Assembly (NCBI GenBank): GCA_002726915.1 | Contig: PBSY01000008.1 | Location: forward strand, 45,871-93,425 | DNA from: Verrucomicrobiales bacterium | GTDB lineage: Bacteria; Verrucomicrobiota; Verrucomicrobiia; Verrucomicrobiales; DEV007 | Reading direction: 5' to 3' | DNA: 47,555 nucleotides | Part shown: piece by piece, positions 35,157 to 43,616 of the stretch | Numbering within the stretch: position 1 is the stretch's first letter | How the letters are laid out: each line of letters opens with the position of its first letter | Notes under the pieces: generated by a model | What the model saw: only the letters and a program-made list of their open reading frames with translations | Told to the model about the DNA's origin: nothing | Databases searched by the model: none | Made by a program: the position numbers and the translations under genes

Positions 35157-35927
35157 CTACTCCGGCCCACTTAATCCAAGCGGGCTCTCCTCTCCCCCTT
35201 GTTCGAGAAAATCGCTCATCACTTCTCTGAGTTCCTCTTCTTCGGAAGCCAGTTCCTGCTCAAGTTCGGCCTCAGAAGTGGTAGCCATTATGTATCCCTT
35301 GTTCTTCTTTGGATTCATCTGGTCGAACTTTATCATCAGGACTTCTGGAGGAAGCGGAATCACTTCAGTGTCCGGAATCCTAGTCAATACACTGAAATCC
35401 AAATGTCGGCACCAGTCACGAAGATTTCGCTGGGGCTGATTCTTTAATATCAGTTCCACAAGAAAACGCTCCGCGACCATCATATTGGCAACGATCAGCC
35501 CGTCTTCGTAGGTCTTGGTGACCGTCGGCCAAGATTGAATTCGAAGTTTTCCGATTCGGGAATCCTCGACCGGTGTCTCGGTGGAGAAATCCTTGAACTC
35601 TGCGAGCGGGTCGGGGTGCTTGCCGGTATCAGTGATGAGAATCCGGGTCCACATTCGAGGCGCTGGCGCTGGCTTGGGCTGGCCGGGTTCAGGTGGCGAC
35701 TCCTTTCGCTCGTATTCCCGGATTGCCTTGCTTTCAAGCCATGATCCAAGGCCCATTTCTCCAGTCGATTTGAGCATTTCCCAATCCTCAAGCTTGTCTG
35801 GCATACCCTCCCAAAGAAGTTGAGGATTCACCGGCTTCATTCCCTCTTCGACATCAACATCCTGAGCAATCCCATCAGTGATGCCGGTGAACAGCAGACA
35901 ACTCAAAAGAATACTATCAAACCTCAT
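35157..35927 (-). CDS. exported protein of unknown function at the end of the Verru_Chthon operon
   Basis: A 256-residue protein with a signal peptide (cleavage near GIAQD). The mature part has a proline-rich stretch (SPPEPGQPKPAPAPRM) followed by a domain with the segment FLVELILKNQPQRNLRDWCRHLDF. An acidic coiled-coil-like tail (EAELEQELASEEEELREVMSDFLEQ) ends it. I know no family for it. The start overlaps the stop of cassette protein A as ATGA, so it is translated with the cassette and probably works with it. It may be a periplasmic accessory or cargo. Confidence 0.65.
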   Translation of the reverse strand: MRFDSILLSCLLFTGITDGIAQDVDVEEGMKPVNPQLLWEGMPDKLEDWEMLKSTGEMGLGSWLESKAIREYERKESPPEPGQPKPAPAPRMWTRILITDTGKHPDPLAEFKDFSTETPVEDSRIGKLRIQSWPTVTKTYEDGLIVANMMVAERFLVELILKNQPQRNLRDWCRHLDFSVLTRIPDTEVIPLPPEVLMIKFDQMNPKKNKGYIMATTSEAELEQELASEEEELREVMSDFLEQGGEESPLGLSGPE

Positions 35928-38900
35928 TCGTCGATATATCGAAAGTAAACAACGCGGTATTTAATCACAGGTTGCGGAGGATTGTAAGAATTTTCAAGGC
36001 TGCTCTCCTCCCACACCACTTTTCCCAAGGCACCGCTGACAAATCGGTCCATCTCCACCTTTTGAGGTCCGTCGAATGCGGGGTAGGTACCCTTTTGGTC
36101 CAACCGCAGTCGCTTTGAATTTTCTGGCTTGAGCAATGGAGGTGATCCCGGCAACTGAAAAAGTGTGTCCGTAACAGTCCCATCAAACGGAATCTCGGCC
36201 GCCTGGAGAGCAATGCGGTCCCATTCGCCTACAGAATTGACATGAGCGTTCCCGGGCACTCCGTCGTTGCCTGGCCAAATAAAGCGTTCAATCACCGCGT
36301 GAAACCGTTTCTCAGCGAGGACACGATCACCGTCTTCAAACTCTCCCCATTCGCTATGCCCCGGGATCTTTTGAACCACTTGTGCAACTCCCCATAGACC
36401 AAATGTATTAGAGTTCGTCGCCAAGCTACCCATCATGTTGCGAAGCAACTCCTCGTTCTGAAACTGTGTTGCTCCGTCATCATTTCTTAGATACCCGGTA
36501 ACCTCTGCCAACTCCCCAACATAGAGAAATGGCTCGTTTTCTTGGCGAGCATTAATCGCGTCAACCAATTGCCTGACTTCCTCGTCAGTTCTCAGATGCT
36601 TAAACACAGCCTCAAGCGGAAGACTTCTTTCAGGAGGCAAAAAATAGGGGCTGTTGTCGGGATAAACCTTTGAGTTAAGATTCACCTGCCCTGCAGTACT
36701 GTTCATGAATGATACTGTCGAGAACTCATCAGGAAGAGTCGAATTAATGCGCCATTGATCATGTTGCATCGGGTAAGTAGCGCCAATGAGATCAAGCAAC
36801 AAATAATCTGGAGGACCGTTATCATTTGATTCCCCTCCTCCAAGATCCAGCGTCCGCCACGGAGTTGGAGGTTCATTTTCATCCGGATTGCCCTGAATAC
36901 CCGTATGCAGCACAGACCAGTATCCTTTCGAGGTAATTCGGCTTCGAGAGTTGTACTCGTCAGGGCGATTGAGTGGGAACGCGCGAGGGGTGTTAGCCTC
37001 AGGGGCTTTTACCTGACCTGGACCTCGTTGGAAATATCGCATCTTGCTTTTCTCAGACGAATCATCATCCGGTTCCAGATCCTCTCCTGCGATCGCGTTA
37101 AGCTCTCCCGGAGTGCCCTCATCCTCGTCATCGCGTATCCACGACTCTTTGTTCCAACTTAGACGGGGGTCAGAAATCTGCCATGAAACCGTCTTAGGGC
37201 CGTCGGTGAAACGCGTATCCAGCTCAAAGTCAGCTTCAAGAACGTGCTCGGACTCATTAGTCTCCCCGAGCGGGATCATCTGCACTGTTCTTTTGGAGTC
37301 ATTGAGAATCCCCATCCCTAGTCTCAGCTTCACATCGAACTTTAACAGTCCCGTATCTGAGTCAATCAAAAGTGGCTCGTCTTCAGCGTGGTTCCCTCCC
37401 GTTTCGTTCTCAAATCGGTCTCTCGTATGAGGTAGAAAATCGCCAAACTTTCCTAGATAACGCCATGGACTCGTAACGACTTTTCTTTCTGTCCCCTTGT
37501 TTTTACCCATGCCGTAATTAGTCGAATTTCGGCTCACCAATCTAATGTTCCTGTTAGGGCTGATTCGCAAATTTCCGAGACTAAGTTTGTCGAGCGCATA
37601 TCTTGGCTTCCCGTTTTGATTCAAGATGGGATCGCCATTAGCATCGCGACGGATGCGCCTATACTGGAAGTTCCAATCCTGGTCATTGCGTCTTTTCGGA
37701 CGAGCCATCGCCTCCGGATTCGGCGGCCCCAACTCATAAAAATCAGGCATGCCTTCCGGTCTTGCCGCCGTCGGCTCGATGCGCAGATAATCCACTTTTG
37801 CCGGGAAATATTTCAGGAATACCTCGGGACCAAGGTCCGGCATGTAGTATTCGGCACTGTAGCGAAACCTCACCTTCTTCTTGCCCGATTTGCTATCGCG
37901 AATCACTTGAAAAGTCAGCAAAACTTCAGTGATATAGGGACCGGGATGCTGAGGGAGCATCGGCACAATATCAGCGTCTTCCGAGGAATCCACAGCGGAA
38001 CTTTTGTCCTCATTTGAATTGAGTTTAATAGGCCAATAATGCCTTTCTGGCCTCCACCAAGTTCGCTCACCGCTGGGCGGAGAATAGATGGTGGAAGATG
38101 TCCTGAAAGCATAGTCGCGAGAAAAATTGTTTCTTCCGGTGCTCCGATTGGCATTAGACATTGTTGTGGTTGCCATACGGGCCATGAGGAGCATTGATAG
38201 CGCCATTTGATAGCATTCGCGTTCCCCATACTTGTCCACGAAACTTTCATTATAGCCCGGCCATTTGCGAGCCATATAACGCTTCAGCATTTCAAACTGA
38301 GCACGATTAACAACATTACCAGCAAGCTCTCTGCGGCCATCCTCATTCTGGACACCATGAGTGAAGCCCATGCTTCCCATTAGGGTGTTTAAATGAAGAA
38401 CACCGCTGATATCAAAATCAGGGTCCTCGACCTCCGGGCCATTATAAACGAATGGCATCTGATACATGGGACCTGCTTCGAGAGACAGCGGTATATTTGT
38501 GGTGAAGAGTCTCGGTTTCCCAAAAGCATTGAATTCGGGGCTGCGGCTGTAAAAAGTCAGGTTGTAACGACTCCTAGTGAACCATTCCCGCTTCTGATTA
38601 TCAGGCAGATCGACGAATTGAAGAATTGATTCTGGATAACGGGCAAATCCTCGTAACCAGGCATGAGCCAACAACGCGTCTTTATCGAGAAGGCTGGAAT
38701 CATCAAACAACACATCAAGATTAACTGATCGCGGCCGTCCCAGAGCCCACTCACGATCTTTACTGTTTTCGTTAAACTCCACGTCCCCTGCTCCCGAGGT
38801 GAAAAGCGGAGTCATCATCCCCATATCATATTGCTGCCAGAATCCTTGTGGATCTTCATCTCTGCGGGACGGCTTTCCTAGAGCCACATTGAAATTGATC

Positions 38901-39562
38901 TTGGAACTTTCGTCATCCATCCAGAAGGCGTAGCGGCCCGAAATTTGATTCTCCTCAGAAGCAGTCTCGGCCGGGCGCTCGAGAACCGGCACCCACTTCA
39001 CCCGCATCGGGGGGTAGTCTCCGTCAATACTAGGCTTACCATCAGCTTGCATCGCCGTCGCAATTGGCGAGTCAGTTCGTCCCGGCAACGGCTCATTAAG
39101 GTCAACAGAGTACACGTCCGGATCGTCGGTCTCGTTAGGGGACTGATCCGCTGCCCCGGTATGTAGGGGGATGATAGTCTCTGAGCCATCTTCCTTCACC
39201 ACAGTCAACCTGCCCGGATTAGTCGCCCACACTTCGCCAGCTGCCACCTCAGCACTCTCACTGATCAACGCAGGCTCTGGAATATTGGTTCTCAGCAATT
39301 CGATACCGTGACTAACTGCACCCTGAGTCACCATTTTCGCTCTTTGCGTATTCGCGTAGGCGTGTGAGGCCCGCTGCTCCACTCGCATCGTGGCATAAAA
39401 AGCAATCACCATCGCGGTGAGTAAGGCTACAAAAATCAGCGTTAGGATGAGAGCGGCACCGCGCTCACTTACCATCCACGGCAAGCGATTGGGTGAGGGA
39501 CCGTTGGGTCGCCTCTCTTCATTACAATGTCCTTTCAATTTCAAAGTCCTATGACCCTCCAA
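35924..39562 (-). CDS. Verru_Chthon cassette protein A (GspK-like giant minor pseudopilin)
   Basis: Up to 1212 residues, in the size range I associate with cassette protein A. The N-terminal hydrophobic helix RGAALILTLIFVALLTAMVIAF lacks the Glu at position +5 of normal prepilins. That is the hallmark of GspK, the tip pseudopilin of type II secretion. A very large exported domain follows, with no recognisable catalytic motif. The start is unsure: the frame opens with a TTG at 39562 inside gene C. A TTG at 39544 sits behind GGAGG, and the first ATG (39475) gives MVSERGAALIL, a good prepilin start. It overlaps gene C upstream and the unknown exported gene downstream. Confidence 0.8.
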   Translation of the reverse strand: MEGHRTLKLKGHCNEERRPNGPSPNRLPWMVSERGAALILTLIFVALLTAMVIAFYATMRVEQRASHAYANTQRAKMVTQGAVSHGIELLRTNIPEPALISESAEVAAGEVWATNPGRLTVVKEDGSETIIPLHTGAADQSPNETDDPDVYSVDLNEPLPGRTDSPIATAMQADGKPSIDGDYPPMRVKWVPVLERPAETASEENQISGRYAFWMDDESSKINFNVALGKPSRRDEDPQGFWQQYDMGMMTPLFTSGAGDVEFNENSKDREWALGRPRSVNLDVLFDDSSLLDKDALLAHAWLRGFARYPESILQFVDLPDNQKREWFTRSRYNLTFYSRSPEFNAFGKPRLFTTNIPLSLEAGPMYQMPFVYNGPEVEDPDFDISGVLHLNTLMGSMGFTHGVQNEDGRRELAGNVVNRAQFEMLKRYMARKWPGYNESFVDKYGERECYQMALSMLLMARMATTTMSNANRSTGRNNFSRDYAFRTSSTIYSPPSGERTWWRPERHYWPIKLNSNEDKSSAVDSSEDADIVPMLPQHPGPYITEVLLTFQVIRDSKSGKKKVRFRYSAEYYMPDLGPEVFLKYFPAKVDYLRIEPTAARPEGMPDFYELGPPNPEAMARPKRRNDQDWNFQYRRIRRDANGDPILNQNGKPRYALDKLSLGNLRISPNRNIRLVSRNSTNYGMGKNKGTERKVVTSPWRYLGKFGDFLPHTRDRFENETGGNHAEDEPLLIDSDTGLLKFDVKLRLGMGILNDSKRTVQMIPLGETNESEHVLEADFELDTRFTDGPKTVSWQISDPRLSWNKESWIRDDEDEGTPGELNAIAGEDLEPDDDSSEKSKMRYFQRGPGQVKAPEANTPRAFPLNRPDEYNSRSRITSKGYWSVLHTGIQGNPDENEPPTPWRTLDLGGGESNDNGPPDYLLLDLIGATYPMQHDQWRINSTLPDEFSTVSFMNSTAGQVNLNSKVYPDNSPYFLPPERSLPLEAVFKHLRTDEEVRQLVDAINARQENEPFLYVGELAEVTGYLRNDDGATQFQNEELLRNMMGSLATNSNTFGLWGVAQVVQKIPGHSEWGEFEDGDRVLAEKRFHAVIERFIWPGNDGVPGNAHVNSVGEWDRIALQAAEIPFDGTVTDTLFQLPGSPPLLKPENSKRLRLDQKGTYPAFDGPQKVEMDRFVSGALGKVVWEESSLENSYNPPQPVIKYRVVYFRYIDE

Positions 39563-40616
39563 GCAGTTTTACTCTTGTCGAAAATGTTCTTGAACGCCGA
39601 ATTCCGTTGAGATTCAGTGCGTCCTCAAATAGCTCCACCGACGTCTCAAGATCGAGAGAACCATCCGGAAACAAAACGGAAGACATCGGAGGAATTTCCA
39701 AGCCCTGCAGAGCAACATCATCATCAACCGTCACGATCGTGATTTCGATTTCAGCGGGCAACCGATTCGCCTTCATGGCGTATTTCGTTTCCCGGAGAAA
39801 CACCGTGGTCGCTCCGTCTTCAAAAGGTTCAACATTGGCTTGATGAAAGTATCCAGCCGAATTGAAGATCATTTCGCTGGCAGGATGATTCCTAACCTCC
39901 GATAACCACGGAATCGGATTACCAAGCAAATCATAACACTGAACCCAAAAAGCTAGCACTCCGTCGGCGGCCGTGGAGACTATCGCATCACGATTAAAGG
40001 TATCTTCCTCATCAAACGCCGCATCATTCCAACGATCGAGATACCAGTTTGGCTCAACCGGCGAAGTTCTCATGTTCAGGCTTTCTCTTTCGAGATCCTC
40101 GATATTCTCTGAATTACCAACGGCTGGAAAATACGGATTCTCCTTCTTATCGCTCACAAACGGTTTCACAAAAATACGCTTTAACCGAAATAGCTGCCTA
40201 TCTTCATCACGAAACAGGTAATAGCCCACACACCTGAGATCGCCGTAGCGCCCTAGCGGTGCCATCCAAAGAAGGGCAGGTGATTCCTCAACCACAGATG
40301 GAGCTCCAATGTCTCCTAGCATATTCCCCGGAATAACCGCAAACTGCATTCGCGTGTCCACCACTGCCGGAGTTAACTCGCGAGTAAGCAACTCAAGGGC
40401 ACCTCTGGCTCTTTGGTAAGTCAGCACCTTTCTTTCTGACTCAATCCAAGTTCGTGAAACCGGTTCCACTGCCCCGACCAAAATGACCATTAAGCCGGCG
40501 AAGATAACGAACGCCACCAACAACTCAATCAACGAAAGCCCCGCCATGGCTTGCCTTGAATCTGGCAGAACCATCCCATCGCCATGAGGACGAGCGGAAC
40601 CTTTGTTAGAATCCAT
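39549..40616 (-). CDS. Verru_Chthon cassette protein C (prepilin-like)
   Basis: A 355-residue prepilin-like protein. The prepilin peptidase site and helix read AGLSLIELLVAFVIFAGL, with cleavage after Gly26 and Glu31 at +5. The long mature domain, of the size I know for cassette protein C, resembles GspJ-type minor pseudopilins in place and architecture. It starts 2 bases after gene B's stop and overlaps the 5' end of gene A. The function of the family is not established. Confidence 0.85.
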   Translation of the reverse strand: MDSNKGSARPHGDGMVLPDSRQAMAGLSLIELLVAFVIFAGLMVILVGAVEPVSRTWIESERKVLTYQRARGALELLTRELTPAVVDTRMQFAVIPGNMLGDIGAPSVVEESPALLWMAPLGRYGDLRCVGYYLFRDEDRQLFRLKRIFVKPFVSDKKENPYFPAVGNSENIEDLERESLNMRTSPVEPNWYLDRWNDAAFDEEDTFNRDAIVSTAADGVLAFWVQCYDLLGNPIPWLSEVRNHPASEMIFNSAGYFHQANVEPFEDGATTVFLRETKYAMKANRLPAEIEITIVTVDDDVALQGLEIPPMSSVLFPDGSLDLETSVELFEDALNLNGIRRSRTFSTRVKLLGGS

Positions 40617-40618
40617 AT

Positions 40619-41146
40619 TTAAAATTCAATCTTGGGCTGAAAACCGGGTTCAATTAGTTCCCAGTCAGGCCCGGTCAAAGCATTGATGTAGTAGGAAATA
40701 CGAACTCTGGGAGCGGCTTCAATCGCAGTTCCATCATCTCGTAGTGGCCAGTAAATCTGCATTCCAACCGCCTTTAGGTCTGAAATATTCTTGGGGGCGT
40801 TGGCGCCTTCAATCTCACTTATTTCCAATTCGAGACGGAAAAAAGCCCGTTCGAGAAGAGGATTCTTGATATCTTCAATATCATCAATATATCTCCCCTG
40901 CTGATCATAAAAAAGAGGACTGACGCTTGGCTGACCCACAGAAAGAGGGAGACCCTCCATACGATCGTGAGCATCCTCCATCATCGTTCCAATTGCCGTC
41001 CTATCCGCACTGTCACGGCTCATCTCCATGGCGTGAGGGAGCATTCCAATAATGGAAATCATTGCCACTGCAGCCACCGCCATCGAAAACGTCACTTCGA
41101 CGAGGGAAAATGCAATACACCGGGTTTTTTTCTCGATTAATATCAT
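40619..41146 (-). CDS. Verru_Chthon cassette protein B (prepilin-like)
   Basis: A 175-residue prepilin-like protein. The N-terminal site is IAFSLVEVTFSMAVAAVAMI, with cleavage before Phe13 and Glu17 at +5; Ala rather than Gly precedes the cut. The PLSVGQ and FYDQQGRYIDD segments and the length fit cassette protein B, which resembles GspI-type minor pseudopilins. The start overlaps the stop of gene D as ATGA. Confidence 0.85.
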   Translation of the reverse strand: MILIEKKTRCIAFSLVEVTFSMAVAAVAMISIIGMLPHAMEMSRDSADRTAIGTMMEDAHDRMEGLPLSVGQPSVSPLFYDQQGRYIDDIEDIKNPLLERAFFRLELEISEIEGANAPKNISDLKAVGMQIYWPLRDDGTAIEAAPRVRISYYINALTGPDWELIEPGFQPKIEF

Positions 41147-41811
41147 GGACGGTAGATCCGGTAACGACCTGTCAAAGTATCCAGATTGATTTGAGACCAG
41201 TTGAAAACCTCGTTACTTTTGTTTGCCTGCCCGGGCTCAATGACCAGAATGAGATTCCTCATTTCAGCGCCCGGTGCTTCCACCCTTCCGGACGGATTGA
41301 ACTGAAAAAATTTCACCTCCGCCGGCTTTCCATCCGCGCCTTTCGTCGTGAACGTATTTTCGAATAGTTCGAGCACCAAATCACCTCTCACCGAAGAAGC
41401 ATCTTTTGAGGCGTAGGGGGCACGCCTCACGTAATCGGGAAGGTCGACTGGAAAGGACAAGTCACCTGAGAGGCTAGCCCATTCGCTCATCTGCTCAAAT
41501 TGACGACGCTTACGATTCCACCCCCAGGCACTGTAGTCACGATATGGCTCATCTGCCTCAGGGACAACAATCCCAACCCTCACCGCGGTATGACGAGCAA
41601 TCGCCTCACTGCGGCAGAAATTTACAAAATCGGCAAAATTTCGAGTCGAGGTGCTGAGCCCGTTTGACTTTAAAACGTAAAAAGCCCCCCCTGATAGACC
41701 CGTTAGGACGGCAATTACAGTTAGAACAGTCAGCATCTCCATCAAGGTAAACCCCCCGGAAAATCCTCTCCGGAACCGCCCTGTTTTCTGATGGCGAACG
41801 CTGCGACTCAT
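41143..41811 (-). CDS. Verru_Chthon cassette protein D (prepilin-like)
   Basis: A 222-residue prepilin-like protein. A basic leader (RHQKTGRFRRGFSGG) is cut after Gly20, before FTLMEMLTVLTVIAVLTGL, with Glu25 at +5. It resembles GspH-type pseudopilins and has the length of cassette protein D. It is the first gene of the cassette, with GGGAG upstream of its ATG and its own promoter candidate at 41904-41932. The order of genes is D-B-C-A-unknown. Confidence 0.87.
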   Translation of the reverse strand: MSRSVRHQKTGRFRRGFSGGFTLMEMLTVLTVIAVLTGLSGGAFYVLKSNGLSTSTRNFADFVNFCRSEAIARHTAVRVGIVVPEADEPYRDYSAWGWNRKRRQFEQMSEWASLSGDLSFPVDLPDYVRRAPYASKDASSVRGDLVLELFENTFTTKGADGKPAEVKFFQFNPSGRVEAPGAEMRNLILVIEPGQANKSNEVFNWSQINLDTLTGRYRIYRP

Positions 41812-41857
41812 CCCTGTTCAACTCCCAAGAGACGAGAATAGCGGATTCTGCCATGCA

Positions 41858-41876
41858 TTTACAATGTAAAACATTG
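41858..41876. promoter_or_regulatory. nested inverted repeats in the cassette leader
   Basis: TTTACA/TGTAAA around a single A (41858-41870) overlaps CAATGT/ACATTG around AAA (41862-41876). Both are perfect. They lie in the transcribed leader predicted from the promoter at 41904-41932, about 47 bases before cassette gene D. Possible operator, or alternative leader hairpins. Confidence 0.4.
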
Positions 41877-41903
41877 ATTACGACAAAAAAAGGAGCTGAA
41901 GAA

Positions 41904-41932
41904 TTTATACCTATTCAGCAAGAATATGTCGA
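41904..41932 (-). promoter_or_regulatory. promoter of the Verru_Chthon operon
   Basis: On the minus strand TCGACA (41932-41927), exactly 17 bases, then TATAAA (41909-41904). Each hexamer matches the sigma-70 consensus at five of six positions. Transcription would start near 41897, about 85 bases before gene D. The -35 is 28 bases after the stop of the upstream gene, so the cassette can be expressed apart from the TPR/VWA genes. Confidence 0.6.
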
Positions 41933-41959
41933 AATAGGCTGGCCCATTGAGATGCCCGA

Positions 41960-43615
41960 CTACTTCTTTCCTTCGGTTGACTGCTCTTTCGAAGTCTCCT
42001 CTGCAGGTGGCGGAATGAATCGAGGATTCTTCCCTTTAAAGGCTTTTTGCTCCAGCTCCTTCACTTGCGGACCATCCTTACCACTGACCACAGAAAAATG
42101 GTGAATTATCCCTTCGAACGGAGTGTTTTTCTCCCATCCCTTGTTGGGTGGTTCTTGAGGGTGCAGATCTCCCAGAACGACACTCTTCCCGTCAAGAATC
42201 TCTAACCCCTTACTTTTACTCTTCAGGCTGTAGGTCTTTATCTCCCCCTGATTCAGCCCATTGACCCTGATTTTACGGTCGCCACCACAAGTGATCGTCA
42301 GGTTCCCTCTGCTACCCTCTTCAAGCTTGCCCAGCGTAAAGGTTTCCACGCCGCTTCCTTTTGGCGCCCAAGCGAATCTCACTTCACTTTTTTTGATATA
42401 AAGCCCGAAACCGCCGGCACCACCCTGCATTTCGGCAATGACACCGTCCGTTGACCTTGGTGTTAGGTCAGCTCGTATCTTGACGAACGGCTGACTGGCA
42501 GCGAATCCTGAAATCTCGACATTCGCACCGATACCATCAAAGACATAACCGCTCTCTGACTGGGTAGCCCCCTCATTAAGGGTCCTCGTAACCTCTACTT
42601 CAGCAGGGCCAACCAAATAAGCTCTCTCTGGCAACTCATCAGTCAAGATCCACGTTCGATCCGCTATCGGAGGAAGACCTGCGAGAGCGGCTGATTTCTG
42701 CCCGATAGCATCGGTTTCACTTTTCGGCTTCTCCGGGACCTCTATATCCTTAGCCAACTCACTCATCACGACGAGTTCTCCGGCTGCCAGTTTCGCAAGC
42801 CATTCAGGTGCCCCCTCCCATAGGTTTCCCTTTCCAAAAAGATCCTGATAAATCTTCACCAGCCCCTGAAGTTCGTTCTGACGATCCGCGTTTTTTAGCT
42901 TGGCCAACATTTCCGCCGAACGCCTCAATGAAGTCTTAGTAAGATCGACTGACCCGCCAAAATTCAAGACATAGGCTCCTGCGTATTGGCGGATCGCCTC
43001 TTCCAGAGCACCCATCCCCTCATACGCCATTCCGCGAACGAGGTAGGTTTCAGGATTAGGAACTTCAACATTTCCAACAGCTTCGACACCCTCCTGCCAC
43101 TTCTCTTTAGAGATGGCAACCCACGCCGCCACTTCAGGCGCCACCCTGCGATAGGATGGTGGAAGGTCAGAAAACTCATCCCGAACGATCGCTGCCTGAG
43201 CCGCGATAGCTTCCGTATCCATACGGTTCCGATAACATTCTAACAAACGCACTTTTGCCAATGAAACGAAATTGCCCGGCATTGGGTAATATTGAGAGGC
43301 CGGGGAACTAATCACTCTTGTGTAGAGGGAAATTGCTTCATCAACCTTTCCTGATTGAAACGCTTCTTCGGCGCCAATCCATTCGTTGGTGGGAGGAAAG
43401 TCAACGTATTCGATCTGACTTCGTAAAAATTGCTGGACCTGCGTTGCTGCTGGCGAAATTCTCCATTTTACCTGACCACGATCAACAGACACCAACTCCA
43501 CGGTAAGGCTTCGTCCGTCTTTAAGGTGAACGGTGGCTAACTCCGCTGAAGCGAGCCCGCCGCCGAAGACAGCGAGAAACACGAATAAAATAAATGAGCG
43601 AAATTTCCCAGCCAT
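41960..43615 (-). CDS. exported TPR protein with C-terminal LamG-like domain
   Basis: A 551-residue protein. The ATG at 43615 is chosen because GGAGG lies upstream and a signal peptide follows (FILFVFLAVFGGGLASAE). A short SHD1-like module (ATVHLKDGRSLTVELVSVDRGQVKWR) is followed by TPR-like helices (about 70-260). The C-terminal part (about 330-520) looks like a concanavalin/LamG-type beta-sandwich (VFDGIGANVEISG, IRADLTPRSTDGVIAEMQ). It starts 1 base after the large TPR gene, so they are coupled. Function unknown; protein or glycan binding in the periplasm is likely from the domains. Confidence 0.65.
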   Translation of the reverse strand: MAGKFRSFILFVFLAVFGGGLASAELATVHLKDGRSLTVELVSVDRGQVKWRISPAATQVQQFLRSQIEYVDFPPTNEWIGAEEAFQSGKVDEAISLYTRVISSPASQYYPMPGNFVSLAKVRLLECYRNRMDTEAIAAQAAIVRDEFSDLPPSYRRVAPEVAAWVAISKEKWQEGVEAVGNVEVPNPETYLVRGMAYEGMGALEEAIRQYAGAYVLNFGGSVDLTKTSLRRSAEMLAKLKNADRQNELQGLVKIYQDLFGKGNLWEGAPEWLAKLAAGELVVMSELAKDIEVPEKPKSETDAIGQKSAALAGLPPIADRTWILTDELPERAYLVGPAEVEVTRTLNEGATQSESGYVFDGIGANVEISGFAASQPFVKIRADLTPRSTDGVIAEMQGGAGGFGLYIKKSEVRFAWAPKGSGVETFTLGKLEEGSRGNLTITCGGDRKIRVNGLNQGEIKTYSLKSKSKGLEILDGKSVVLGDLHPQEPPNKGWEKNTPFEGIIHHFSVVSGKDGPQVKELEQKAFKGKNPRFIPPPAEETSKEQSTEGKK

Positions 43616-43616
43616 A

